Source: Nemesobacter sp965249045
GTDB lineage: Bacteria; Desulfobacterota_D; UBA1144; Nemesobacterales; Nemesobacteraceae
DNA length: 64,000 nt
Reading direction: 5' to 3'
NCBI GenBank assembly: GCA_965249045.1
Contig: OZ252213.1
Span: forward strand, 806,001-870,000
A model generated the notes under the pieces. It was not told where the DNA came from and did not search any database. It worked only from the letters and a program-made list of their open reading frames with translations. The position numbers and the translations under genes are program-made. This document shows, piece after piece, positions 52,738 through 61,094 of the stretch. Every line of letters begins with the position of its first letter. Position 1 is the stretch's first letter.

Positions 52738-52853
52738 TCCCCCCGCTCCTCGCTTCTTTATAAGAATATACCACAATGACTTAATCGAGGTTTATTACAT
52801 TGAGTTAGACCCTTAAATCATACATACTTAACCCCTAAGTCCGGTGACGAAGC

Positions 52854-53585
52854 ATGAACAAATCTAAAGGCAGTCAGCTTGACTTAAGCGAGAAGGGAAG
52901 AGGCGATGGCGGAGAGACCGTGTCTCTTGACAGAAGGCTTTTCATGCAGTTTCTCGGCTTCGGAGGCCTTGATCCAGCACTTGAGTCCCGCTTGGCCCGA
53001 GATCTAGAAAACTCCCCTGTAGCGGCGGTTCTTTATGCGGACATGAACGATTATGGAGGCGTGGGCCTTTTGACCATGAGCGAGAGTCCCGATTTTTTCG
53101 TTAGGGAGTTCAGGCGATTTCTCGCAGGCTCCTCTTTTGCCGGACTTAAGCCGAAGCCTGAGCACACGATGCTTGGAAGAACATATTCACTCGGTTACGA
53201 AAAAGATCTTGAAAGAACATTGGTTTCAGGTCCGACGCAGAAGGTTTTTGACCCGGAACTTGCGTGGGCCATCTGGTACCCGCTTAGAAGGGCGAAGGCT
53301 TTTGAAACTCTCGCGCCGGAGCAGCAAAGAGCTGTATTGGCGGAACACGGCAAGATAGGGTTTCAGTTCGGAGACGCTGGATACGCTAAGGACATCCGCC
53401 TTGCTAGCCATGGTCTTGACAAAAACGACAATGATTTCGTGATAGGGATTCTGGGTAAAGAACTCTATCCGCTCTCCGCGCTAGTGGAGAGAATGAGAAA
53501 AACACAGCAGACTTCAATGTATCTTGAAAGCTTGGGACCATTTTTTGTCGGTAAAAAACTGTTTTCAACCGAACAGGCCATATGA
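52854..53585 (+). CDS. Chlorite dismutase-family haem protein (HemQ-like)
   Basis: A 243-residue protein of the Cld/HemQ family. The ferredoxin-like halves are visible: RRLFMQFLGFGGLDP with VLYADMNDYGGVGLLTM, then AWAIWYPLRRAKAFETLAPE with EHGKIG. The probable proximal histidine is in LASHGLD, and the C-terminal DNDFVIGILGKELYPLSALVERMRKTQQTSMY stretch (cited in part as DNDFVIGILGKELYPL) is family-typical. It could be a coproheme decarboxylase or a dismutase-like protein; the sequence does not decide this. The stop overlaps the ftsY ATG. Confidence 0.82.
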   Translation: MNKSKGSQLDLSEKGRGDGGETVSLDRRLFMQFLGFGGLDPALESRLARDLENSPVAAVLYADMNDYGGVGLLTMSESPDFFVREFRRFLAGSSFAGLKPKPEHTMLGRTYSLGYEKDLERTLVSGPTQKVFDPELAWAIWYPLRRAKAFETLAPEQQRAVLAEHGKIGFQFGDAGYAKDIRLASHGLDKNDNDFVIGILGKELYPLSALVERMRKTQQTSMYLESLGPFFVGKKLFSTEQAI

Positions 53586-54982
53586 AAGAGACTGCTGAAC
53601 TCTTCTCGGGAATTGGGACCCATATTGACCCGGCGGTTATTATCCCGGTTGCAATAGCCGTCGCCGTCTTTGTGGCGGTTTATTTCTTCTTCAGAAAAAA
53701 AGAACTTCCGCCGGAAACCGCCGTGGAGGCGGAGCGGGAACAGCCCGAAACTGTTTCCGCCGAACCCGAAAGAATTGAGCGGCCAGAGGAACCTAGCGCC
53801 CCGGATGTTTCACCGGCTGAGATTGCCGAGCCCGCATCCGAACCGCAGTTTGTCGCCCCCAAGCCTGTAGCGGCGGAAGAAAAAGAGATTGTCACACCGC
53901 CGCCCTCTGCCCCCGTACCCGCGGTTGAGCCGACTGAAATTCCCAAAGAACCGGTTCCTGTTGAAGAAACGGAAGTGGAGACCGAAGAAGATACAGTCAC
54001 GTCAGAACCGCAGCAGGAGGTCGTTGCGGAACAAAAAGAAGAGGATACGGAAAAAGATTTCTTCTCAAGACTGAGTCTCGGACTTTCTAAGACTCGCAGG
54101 GGAATCTTGCAGAATCTTGAGCATGTTTTTTCATCCGGTCGGATTGATGACGGCACCTGGGATGAATTCGAAGAGATACTGATAATGTCAGATATGGGTG
54201 TCTCTACCACCGCGAAACTGAGAGAGAAAGTCTCATCCGCTGTCGCGGCGGGAGAAAGCGGAGACATAGAGAAAATAAAAACCCTTCTGGAAAAGGAGAT
54301 TCTCGATATCCTGAGGGGAGTCGAGAGTTCGGTATCAGAACTTTCCGCCAAGCCGACGGTTTTCGTGGTTGCTGGAGTTAACGGCGTCGGAAAGACCACT
54401 TCCATAGGGAAAATCGCCAACAGATTCGCACAGGACGGAAAAAAAGTAATGGTTGCCGCTGCCGACACATTCAGGGCGGCCGCGGTTGAACAGCTCGGTG
54501 TCTGGGCCGAGAGAGTGGGAAGCGATTTTCTTCGCGGCCAGACCGGAGCCGACCCTTCCGCCGTGGCTTACGACGCGGTAAAGGCGTCGGTTTCAAGAGG
54601 TGTTGACCTGCTCATAATAGATACTGCTGGACGGGTTCACACGAAAACGGGACTTATGGATGAACTCAAGAAACTGAGAAGGGTGGTTGCGCGGGAACTT
54701 GAGGGGGCTCCGCATGAGACTCTCCTTGTCGTTGACGCGACCACGGGGCAGAATGCCGTGGAGCAGGCGAGGGTTTTCGGCGAGACCATCGGGGTGACGG
54801 GTATAGTTCTTACGAAACTCGACGGAACTGCCAAGGGAGGAATAATAGTGGCGATAGCGGAACAGCTCGGTCTTCCGGTCAAGTATATCGGCGTCGGAGA
54901 AGGTCTCGGGGACCTTCGCGAATTTGACGCCGAACAGTTCACAAAAGCGCTTTTCACATCGGATAAGGAGGCTTTGCACTAG
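53582..54982 (+). CDS. ftsY: Signal recognition particle receptor FtsY
   Basis: A 466-residue receptor that docks Ffh-bound ribosomes at the membrane. Unlike E. coli FtsY it has a clear N-terminal transmembrane helix (about residues 18-37). An acidic Pro/Glu-rich A region (about 40-155) leads to the NG domain with GVNGVGKTTSIGKIAN, DTFRAAAVEQL, IDTAGRVHTK and LTKLDGTAKGG. The ATG overlaps the HemQ-like stop (ATATGA). Confidence 0.94.
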   Translation: MKETAELFSGIGTHIDPAVIIPVAIAVAVFVAVYFFFRKKELPPETAVEAEREQPETVSAEPERIERPEEPSAPDVSPAEIAEPASEPQFVAPKPVAAEEKEIVTPPPSAPVPAVEPTEIPKEPVPVEETEVETEEDTVTSEPQQEVVAEQKEEDTEKDFFSRLSLGLSKTRRGILQNLEHVFSSGRIDDGTWDEFEEILIMSDMGVSTTAKLREKVSSAVAAGESGDIEKIKTLLEKEILDILRGVESSVSELSAKPTVFVVAGVNGVGKTTSIGKIANRFAQDGKKVMVAAADTFRAAAVEQLGVWAERVGSDFLRGQTGADPSAVAYDAVKASVSRGVDLLIIDTAGRVHTKTGLMDELKKLRRVVARELEGAPHETLLVVDATTGQNAVEQARVFGETIGVTGIVLTKLDGTAKGGIIVAIAEQLGLPVKYIGVGEGLGDLREFDAEQFTKALFTSDKEALH

Positions 54983-54989
54983 ATTTTTA

Positions 54990-56096
54990 ATGCCCGCTCG
55001 AAACGACACGGAGTTTATGAAAAAAGCTCTGAGGCTTGCCCTCAGGGGAGAAGGGTGCACCAGCCCCAATCCCATGGTCGGCGCCGTCTGCGTAGTTGAG
55101 GGACGGATTGTAGGCCGTGGCTACCATAAAAAAGCTGGCTCTGCCCACGCGGAAATGGAAGCGTTCCTAGACGCTACGAAGAAAGGGATTTCTCTTGAGG
55201 GCGCCACACTTTACGTGACGCTTGAGCCCTGTTGCCATACTGAAAAGCTTACTCCTCCGTGTACCGACGCTATAATAGCCTCTGGAATATCCGATGTTGT
55301 CGTGGGAGCCATTGATCCTAATCCCAAGGTAAGCGGAAATGGGGTGGCAAAGCTTCGCGAAAACGGTATAACCGTGAGGACGGGGGTACTTGAGAGGGAA
55401 TGCGCGGAAATAAACGAGTTTTTCAACAAGCATGTTGTCTCGGGGCTTCCTTTCGTAATATTAAAATCCGCCTCGACTATTGACGGCAAGATAGCTTCCG
55501 TGACCGGTAACTCCAAGTGGATAGGGAGCGTGAGGCAGAGAAAAATGGCTCATCGCTTGAGAAAAAAAGTGGATGCCGTAATTGTCGGGATAAACACGGT
55601 GCGTGCGGACGACCCGGGACTTGACGTTCGCTTGGTCGGGGGAAACGTACGCCAGCCGATCCCGGTGGTTATGGATTCAAAACTTCGTATTTCGCCCGAA
55701 GCGAAGATTTTCAGTACTCATCCCCGCTCTATAATGGCCACTACGCAGGCCGCGGGACAGCTTAAGGCCAAGAGGCTTCGTAAGCTCGGCGCCGAGATCC
55801 TGAGATTAGAATCCGACGCTACGGGCCGTGTATCTGCCGCAGACCTTCTTCGCGAACTCGGGGCCATGGGAATGTGCGGCGTTTTGGTTGAAGGAGGGAG
55901 CAGGGTGGGGGCCTGTTTTCTTCGCGAGGGCCTGGTTGACAAGGTGGTTTTCTTCTACTCGCCCAGGATTATCGGAGGCGACGGGGTGAGCATGATCGGG
56001 GAACTTGGGAAGGAATCGATTGAGGAATCAATCAATATCAAGAATATTAAGGTCAGAAGGTTCGGCGATGAAATGATGATAGAGGGCTATATATGA
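54990..56096 (+). CDS. ribD: Bifunctional riboflavin biosynthesis deaminase/reductase
   Basis: A 368-residue enzyme for two steps of riboflavin synthesis. The N-terminal deaminase (about 1-145) has HAEMEAF and PCCHTEKLTPPCTDAI for zinc binding. The C-terminal NADPH-dependent reductase (about 147-365) has LKSASTIDGKIAS and LVEGGSRVGACFLREGLVD. ATG 54990 (MPARNDTEFMKKAL) is chosen; the frame extends 22 codons upstream into ftsY with no similarity. The stop overlaps nadD. No other rib gene follows. Confidence 0.94.
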   Translation: MPARNDTEFMKKALRLALRGEGCTSPNPMVGAVCVVEGRIVGRGYHKKAGSAHAEMEAFLDATKKGISLEGATLYVTLEPCCHTEKLTPPCTDAIIASGISDVVVGAIDPNPKVSGNGVAKLRENGITVRTGVLERECAEINEFFNKHVVSGLPFVILKSASTIDGKIASVTGNSKWIGSVRQRKMAHRLRKKVDAVIVGINTVRADDPGLDVRLVGGNVRQPIPVVMDSKLRISPEAKIFSTHPRSIMATTQAAGQLKAKRLRKLGAEILRLESDATGRVSAADLLRELGAMGMCGVLVEGGSRVGACFLREGLVDKVVFFYSPRIIGGDGVSMIGELGKESIEESINIKNIKVRRFGDEMMIEGYI

Positions 56097-56758
56097 AAAT
56101 AGGTCTTATGGGCGGCTCATTTGATCCCGTGCATTCGGGTCACATGAGGGCCGCTGAGGAGATAAGCGAAAAACTGGCGCTTGACGAGGTGGTTTTCATT
56201 CCGACTTTTGTTTCTCCTCATAAAAGCTCCGAAACAATGGCTGACTCCTCCCACAGGCTCAATATGCTTAACCTCTCGGTGAAAGACAACCCCCGTTTCA
56301 GGGTTTCCGATATAGAGTTTCGCAGGGAGCCTCCGTCCTACACTATCGATACGCTCAAGTCGCTTAACAAAAGCAGTCCGCAAAATGAGTATTATTTTAT
56401 AATTGGTTCTGAACTTTTCGCCGAGATAGAAACATGGAAAGACTTCGCGGAGCTTTTTAACTACTCAAGTTTCGTTGTTCTTCGTCGCCCCGGTTACGTT
56501 CTTCCCGATTCCGCCAGTCCGATTCCTCTTGCTCTCGGAAATGACTTTCGATATTCTTATAGCGACAAGGGTATGGAAGTTTTTGCTCACGCAAGCTCAA
56601 ATGAGCTGTTTTTCGTAGATATTGCCGGTATAAGAGTCTCTTCCACGGAAGTAAGGGAACTCACTTGCCGGGGCAATTCCCTCAGATATTTGGTTGCTCC
56701 CCAAGTGGAGGAATACATAGCGGAAAACGGCCTTTACCAGCTGGAGGAAAAAACATAG
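56093..56758 (+). CDS. nadD: Nicotinate-nucleotide adenylyltransferase
   Basis: A 221-residue enzyme making NaAD from NaMN and ATP. The nucleotidyltransferase motif GGSFDPVHSGHM is at residues 7-18, and the ISSTxxR motif appears as VSSTEVREL near residue 184. The ATG overlaps the ribD stop (ATGA) and its stop TAG overlaps the first codon of rsfS. Confidence 0.94.
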   Translation: MKIGLMGGSFDPVHSGHMRAAEEISEKLALDEVVFIPTFVSPHKSSETMADSSHRLNMLNLSVKDNPRFRVSDIEFRREPPSYTIDTLKSLNKSSPQNEYYFIIGSELFAEIETWKDFAELFNYSSFVVLRRPGYVLPDSASPIPLALGNDFRYSYSDKGMEVFAHASSNELFFVDIAGIRVSSTEVRELTCRGNSLRYLVAPQVEEYIAENGLYQLEEKT

Positions 56759-57126
56759 AGTCCAGGGAAAAAGCCTTGCTTGTCGCCCGTGCCGCCTGGG
56801 AGAAAAAAGCGGAGAGTCCCATAGTTTTGGAGATTAGAGAAAAAAGCGACGTGGCGGATTATTTCGTCGTCTGCAGCGCGAACTCCAACAGGGGAGTGCG
56901 GACCATAGTAGAAAGCGTTGAGCGGGAACTTAAGAAACGCGGGGTAAAGGTATTCGGAACCGAAGGCGTTTCAGAGGGCAGATGGGTGCTGCTTGACCTC
57001 GTAGACGTAGTTCTCCACGTGTTTTACCGGCCCGTACGGGAGTTCTACGATATTGAAGGACTCTGGATCGATACCCCGAGGGTGGACCTGCCATTCCTTA
57101 AGGAAGACAGGTCCGAGGTTGTCTGA
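56755..57126 (+). CDS. rsfS: Ribosomal silencing factor RsfS
   Basis: A 123-residue protein that binds L14 and blocks subunit joining in starvation. The signature EIREKSDVADYFVVCSANSNR (in part KSDVADYFVVCSANSN) and GRWVLLDLVDVVLHVFYRPVR (in part WVLLDLVDVVLHVF) are clear. No ATG or GTG lies at the family start. GGAGG at 56743-56747 is seven bases before ATA 56755, which overlaps the nadD stop (ATAG). A TTG at 56776 with AGGGA upstream would cut the first helix. The start is therefore uncertain, and AUA is the best-placed codon. Confidence 0.85.
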   Translation: MESREKALLVARAAWEKKAESPIVLEIREKSDVADYFVVCSANSNRGVRTIVESVERELKKRGVKVFGTEGVSEGRWVLLDLVDVVLHVFYRPVREFYDIEGLWIDTPRVDLPFLKEDRSEVV

Positions 57127-57143
57127 CACCGTACCGAACATTC

Positions 57144-58223
57144 TCAACGGGCGGCGATTCTTTCTCTTCTTCTGACGAAAGTCGGTATATCGAGGTCTTC
57201 CTCCATATTGGGGCTGTACGGCTGTTCCGAAATTATATCGGCGGCCTTTTTATCGATATAATTTTCTATCCCGGTCGCAACCACAGTGATTCTTACGAAA
57301 TCCTTGGTCTTTTCATCGAAGACCAGACCGAAAATCAGGTCGATATCGCCGTTTGCTCTTTCCCTTACGTGGTTGCACGCTTCGTTAAGCTCTTCGATTC
57401 CGAAGTCCTCAGAAGCCGTTACGTTCATCAGTATTCCTTTGGCTCCTGCTATGGACACTTCCTCGAGAAGAGGGCTTGTTATGGCCATCTGCGCCGCCTG
57501 AGTCGCCCGGTTCGGACCTTGTGCGAATCCGGAACTCATAAGGGCTTTGCCTCCGTGGTTTGCCATTATGCTTTTCACGTCGGCAAAATCGACGTTGATG
57601 TAACCGGTTCCCGTAACGATGTCGGAAATCCCCTTTACCGCCTGGTAAAGAACTTCATCGGCTTGGCGAAAAGCGTCAAGGATGCTGACTTTGTGTATGG
57701 CCGCAAGCTTATCGTTGGGAATTACGATCAGCGTGTCAACATACTTGTCCAGTTCCTCGATTCCGTAATCGGCGTTTTCCTTTCGTGCAACCCCTTCGAA
57801 TTCAAAGGGTTTTGTGACTATCGCCACGGTGAGAATGTCCTTCTCCTTGCATACCTGGGCGATTACGGGAGAAGCGCCAGTGCCGGTTCCGCCTCCCATC
57901 CCCGCGGTTATGAAAACCATGTCGGCTTCTCCGAGAACCTCGCTTATCTGGTCGCGGTCCCCCATAGCGGCCTCCTTTGCGAGCTGGGGATCTCCCCCGG
58001 AACCTAGACCTCTAGATATACCCTCTCCTATCTGGAATTTCGTCGGTGCCAGCGATTTGCTGAGATCCTGAAAATCCGTGTTTACGGCGACGAACTCCAC
58101 TTCCTTAAGTCCCTTGCTTATCATGGTGTTAACGGCGTTTCCACCGGCCCCACCAGTTCCTACAACCTTGATTTTGGCTCTGTTAAAGCCATTATCAACA
58201 TTCTCAATCCTAAAACTTGCCAT
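57144..58223 (-). CDS. ftsZ: Cell division protein FtsZ
   Basis: A 359-residue tubulin-like GTPase forming the division ring. The GTP-binding loop GGAGGNAVNTM is near residue 25, the tubulin signature GGGTGTGASPV is at about 108, and the T7 loop VDFADVKSIM is present. The variable linker is very short. The C-terminal peptide DLDIPTFVRRR, which binds FtsA, is intact. It is last in the division/cell wall cluster. Confidence 0.96.
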   Translation of the reverse strand: MASFRIENVDNGFNRAKIKVVGTGGAGGNAVNTMISKGLKEVEFVAVNTDFQDLSKSLAPTKFQIGEGISRGLGSGGDPQLAKEAAMGDRDQISEVLGEADMVFITAGMGGGTGTGASPVIAQVCKEKDILTVAIVTKPFEFEGVARKENADYGIEELDKYVDTLIVIPNDKLAAIHKVSILDAFRQADEVLYQAVKGISDIVTGTGYINVDFADVKSIMANHGGKALMSSGFAQGPNRATQAAQMAITSPLLEEVSIAGAKGILMNVTASEDFGIEELNEACNHVRERANGDIDLIFGLVFDEKTKDFVRITVVATGIENYIDKKAADIISEQPYSPNMEEDLDIPTFVRRRERIAAR

Positions 58224-58251
58224 ATTTTTACCCTCCAGTTGGATTTCTCCT

Positions 58252-59490
58252 TTAAAAAAATTCGTTAAACCAGCCTTTCATTCTTGCAAAAACGTTTTTC
58301 TGTCTAAGGATCCCTGCCGTAACGCTTGATTCTTCATTCAAGCTTGCGTATTTAACCAGGCCCACTCCGGTTGAGTAAATTGGGTCGGTGATAATGTCCG
58401 TGAGACCGGCTACATCGCGAGGTATCCCGATGCGAACCGGCATGTCCAGTACCCGCTCGACAAGGGTCGTCATCTCGCGGATCTTGCTGCTTCCGCCCGT
58501 GAGCACTACTCCTGCCGGCAGCATGCCGGCGAACCCCTGCTTTGAGAACTCTTTTTTTATCAGCGCGAAGATTTCTTCCATTCTGAGTTGGATTATCGTC
58601 GTAAGGTCTCTTTTAAAGATATGCTTGGGCACATGTCCCGAAGCGCTTTTCACCTCTATTCTCTCGTCACTCGGCATTTCATTCGGTTTTGATGCGGCCA
58701 CGCCGTAATTTTCCTTGAGCTTTCTTGCTTCCGGAAGCGGTACCGAGAGTCCAAACGCGATATCCCTGTCGAGGTGGTCACCTCCCAAGGTGATGCTTTC
58801 TGTATACTTCACGCTTCCGTTCATAAACACGGCTATATCGCAAGTGCCTCCTCCGAAGTCTATCATCGCTACCCCGATTTCCTTTTCGTCCTGCGTAAGA
58901 ACCGCTTCGCCTGAAGCTATCTGCTCAAGTACCATGTCAACGGAAATTACCCCCGACATCTCTATGCATTTTATGATATTCCGGGCCGCAGTCACGTCCC
59001 CAGTAACTATGTGGACGTCTGCCTCGAGCTTTAAGCCATGGATTCCGACCGGGTCTTTTATGCCGCTTTCCCTGTCAACCGTGTAGTCCTGCGCGATAGC
59101 GTGAATAATTTCCCTTTCCGCCGGAATCATAAGGGCGTTTGCCGATTCTATGACTCTCTCGATATCCTTGGGAGTCACCTCTTTTTCCCGCAGGGTAACC
59201 ATTCCGTGCCCGTTCATTCCCTTTATATGTCCGCCGGCTATTCCTACTAGGACCTCCTTTATCACGTGTCCGGACATGCGTTCGGCTTTCTCGACCGCGT
59301 TCTGTATGGAGTCCACGGTTTTTTCTATGTTGACCACTACCCCTCTTTTTAGTCCGTGAGAGGGATGGTTGCCGATGCCGATTATCTCAATCTTGCCGTT
59401 TAGGTCAACCTCTCCGACCACTACGGAGACTTTCGTCGTTCCTATGTCGAGACCAACTACCGGGAGTGAATTGTTTTTTCTCTGCGCCAT
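58252..59490 (-). CDS. ftsA: Cell division protein FtsA
   Basis: A 412-residue actin-like ATPase that anchors FtsZ to the membrane. GLDIGTTKVSVVVGE (phosphate 1), IDFGGGTCDIAVF (phosphate 2) and VVLTGGSSKI (adenosine) motifs are present. The C-terminal amphipathic membrane-targeting helix (ARMKGWFNEFF) ends the protein. It lies between ftsQ and ftsZ, 28 bases ahead of ftsZ. Confidence 0.95.
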   Translation of the reverse strand: MAQRKNNSLPVVGLDIGTTKVSVVVGEVDLNGKIEIIGIGNHPSHGLKRGVVVNIEKTVDSIQNAVEKAERMSGHVIKEVLVGIAGGHIKGMNGHGMVTLREKEVTPKDIERVIESANALMIPAEREIIHAIAQDYTVDRESGIKDPVGIHGLKLEADVHIVTGDVTAARNIIKCIEMSGVISVDMVLEQIASGEAVLTQDEKEIGVAMIDFGGGTCDIAVFMNGSVKYTESITLGGDHLDRDIAFGLSVPLPEARKLKENYGVAASKPNEMPSDERIEVKSASGHVPKHIFKRDLTTIIQLRMEEIFALIKKEFSKQGFAGMLPAGVVLTGGSSKIREMTTLVERVLDMPVRIGIPRDVAGLTDIITDPIYSTGVGLVKYASLNEESSVTAGILRQKNVFARMKGWFNEFF

Positions 59491-59499
59491 TTCGTGATT

Positions 59500-60201
59500 T
59501 TAGAAGTCATAGACTATTACGCCTACTTTGCCCGAACTTATGTTTATGTCTTTTTCCATCAGGTTTTTCTTGCGGGAGTGAGCTATTATCCTCTCAACCT
59601 TGTGCCACTTGCTTTTCATATTGTTTTTTCCGAAGGTTACGAATCTGCGGTCAAGGGTTAAAAGCTTGATCCCGAAGTCCTCTTCCACCACTATCTCGGA
59701 AATTTCCGACCAGCCCAGAGCCGAACTGGCCTTGGAGAGGTTGAGGATCTCGATTGCCTGGAGCATGAGGCCCGGACTGATTTCTCCCTTGCTTGAGATT
59801 ACCGGAAAATCAAGACCTTGCGCCGGCTCCGCGACACCAAGCTTTTTTCCTTTCCTATCTATGTAGTAGGGTTCTGCCCCCTCCTGAGATAGTACGCAGA
59901 AGGGTTCGTTTTCGTAGATCTCAATTTTTATTTTCCCATGGAGAAGTTTTTTCACCCTTATTTCGCTTACCCATGGATTCTCAAGGATTTTTTCCTTCGC
60001 TTTGGAAGTCGAAAACAGCATGGATGTTGACCCGGCTCTTATGCCGGAGCGTTTTATGATTTCCGAGGAGCCTATCTTGCTGTTTCCGGTGATTACGACC
60101 TCTTTTACGGTGAAATGCTTTGACGGCTGAATTGCGAAAAGAGCAATCCCGCAGATCGAGAGGAGAAAAACAGATGATATTCCCTTTGTCAGCGTGCTCA
60201 T
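59500..60201 (-). CDS. ftsQ: Cell division protein FtsQ/DivIB
   Basis: A 233-residue bitopic protein with one N-terminal transmembrane helix (about residues 7-25). A periplasmic POTRA domain follows (FTVKEVVITGNSKIGSSEI at about 30-48), and then the FtsQ beta domain. It recruits FtsB and FtsL in the divisome. Its ATG overlaps the murB stop by four bases. Confidence 0.88.
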   Translation of the reverse strand: MSTLTKGISSVFLLSICGIALFAIQPSKHFTVKEVVITGNSKIGSSEIIKRSGIRAGSTSMLFSTSKAKEKILENPWVSEIRVKKLLHGKIKIEIYENEPFCVLSQEGAEPYYIDRKGKKLGVAEPAQGLDFPVISSKGEISPGLMLQAIEILNLSKASSALGWSEISEIVVEEDFGIKLLTLDRRFVTFGKNNMKSKWHKVERIIAHSRKKNLMEKDINISSGKVGVIVYDF

Positions 60202-61094
60202 GCGGTTCCCGCCTCCCTACCCATTATCTCGACTTCAGGTTCAAGTGTTATGTTCCGTTCTCTCAAAGCGGTTTCTCTTGCCTTTTCAATGAGCGTGATG
60301 ATATCATCGGCCTTTGCCCTGTTGAAATTCACGATAAAATTCGCGTGGATTTCCGAGAACTTGGCCCCGCCGACGCAAAGCCCCTTGAATCCAAGTCCCT
60401 CGAGCAGTTGTCCCGCGCTCATCGTGGGCGGATTTTTGAAAACCGAGCCCGTGTTAGCCATTTTCACGGGCTGAGTCCTGTTTCTGTACGCAAGGTACTG
60501 CCTCACGTTTTCTTCGCTCTTTTTCCTGTCTCCTCTGCGCAGTTCAAATACCGCTTTTGTGACTATGGCGCCTGTGGGCAGGTTGCTTTTCCTGTACTCG
60601 AAGTTTATCTCTTCTCTTGACAGTTCCTTTTCCTCTCCTTCGTGCCATATGTAAACTTTTTTCACCGCGTCCTTTATCTCTCCTCCGTTCGCGCCGGCGT
60701 TCATGTATATGCTTCCCCCCACCGTTCCCGGTATGCCCGCGGCGAACTCGAACCCGGTAAGTCCGAGGCGGATCGATCTGTTCATTATCGATGAGAGCAT
60801 TGCGCCGCATTCGGCTTCAACGCGCGTGCCGTCCATGCGCACTTCCTTGAGTTTCCTCGTGCTTATAACCACGCCGTCGATTCCCCGCTCGGTTATTATG
60901 GTGTTGGAGCCGGCCCCGAGCACGATGACTTTCTCTCCTGCCTCGTGTGAGTGCCTGAGCAGTTCAAGGAAACTTTTTATGTTCCGCGGATACACGAGGC
61001 GCTTCGCCTCTCCCCCGACTTTTATGTACAGGTATTTTCTCATCGGGTAGTTGTCCAGTATGTCAAGATCCTTGTCTTGAGTTACGTTGCTCAT
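60198..61094 (-). CDS. murB: UDP-N-acetylenolpyruvoylglucosamine reductase
   Basis: A 298-residue FAD enzyme making UDP-MurNAc. The FAD-binding motifs VLGAGSNTIITE and GIPGTVGGSIYMNAGANGGE are present, as is the catalytic serine region NTGSVFKNP and the C-terminal glutamate in EPEVEIMG. It is a type II-like short form. Its ATG overlaps the murC stop. No ddl gene lies between murB and ftsQ, unlike many such clusters. Confidence 0.95.
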   Translation of the reverse strand: MSNVTQDKDLDILDNYPMRKYLYIKVGGEAKRLVYPRNIKSFLELLRHSHEAGEKVIVLGAGSNTIITERGIDGVVISTRKLKEVRMDGTRVEAECGAMLSSIMNRSIRLGLTGFEFAAGIPGTVGGSIYMNAGANGGEIKDAVKKVYIWHEGEEKELSREEINFEYRKSNLPTGAIVTKAVFELRRGDRKKSEENVRQYLAYRNRTQPVKMANTGSVFKNPPTMSAGQLLEGLGFKGLCVGGAKFSEIHANFIVNFNRAKADDIITLIEKARETALRERNITLEPEVEIMGREAGTA

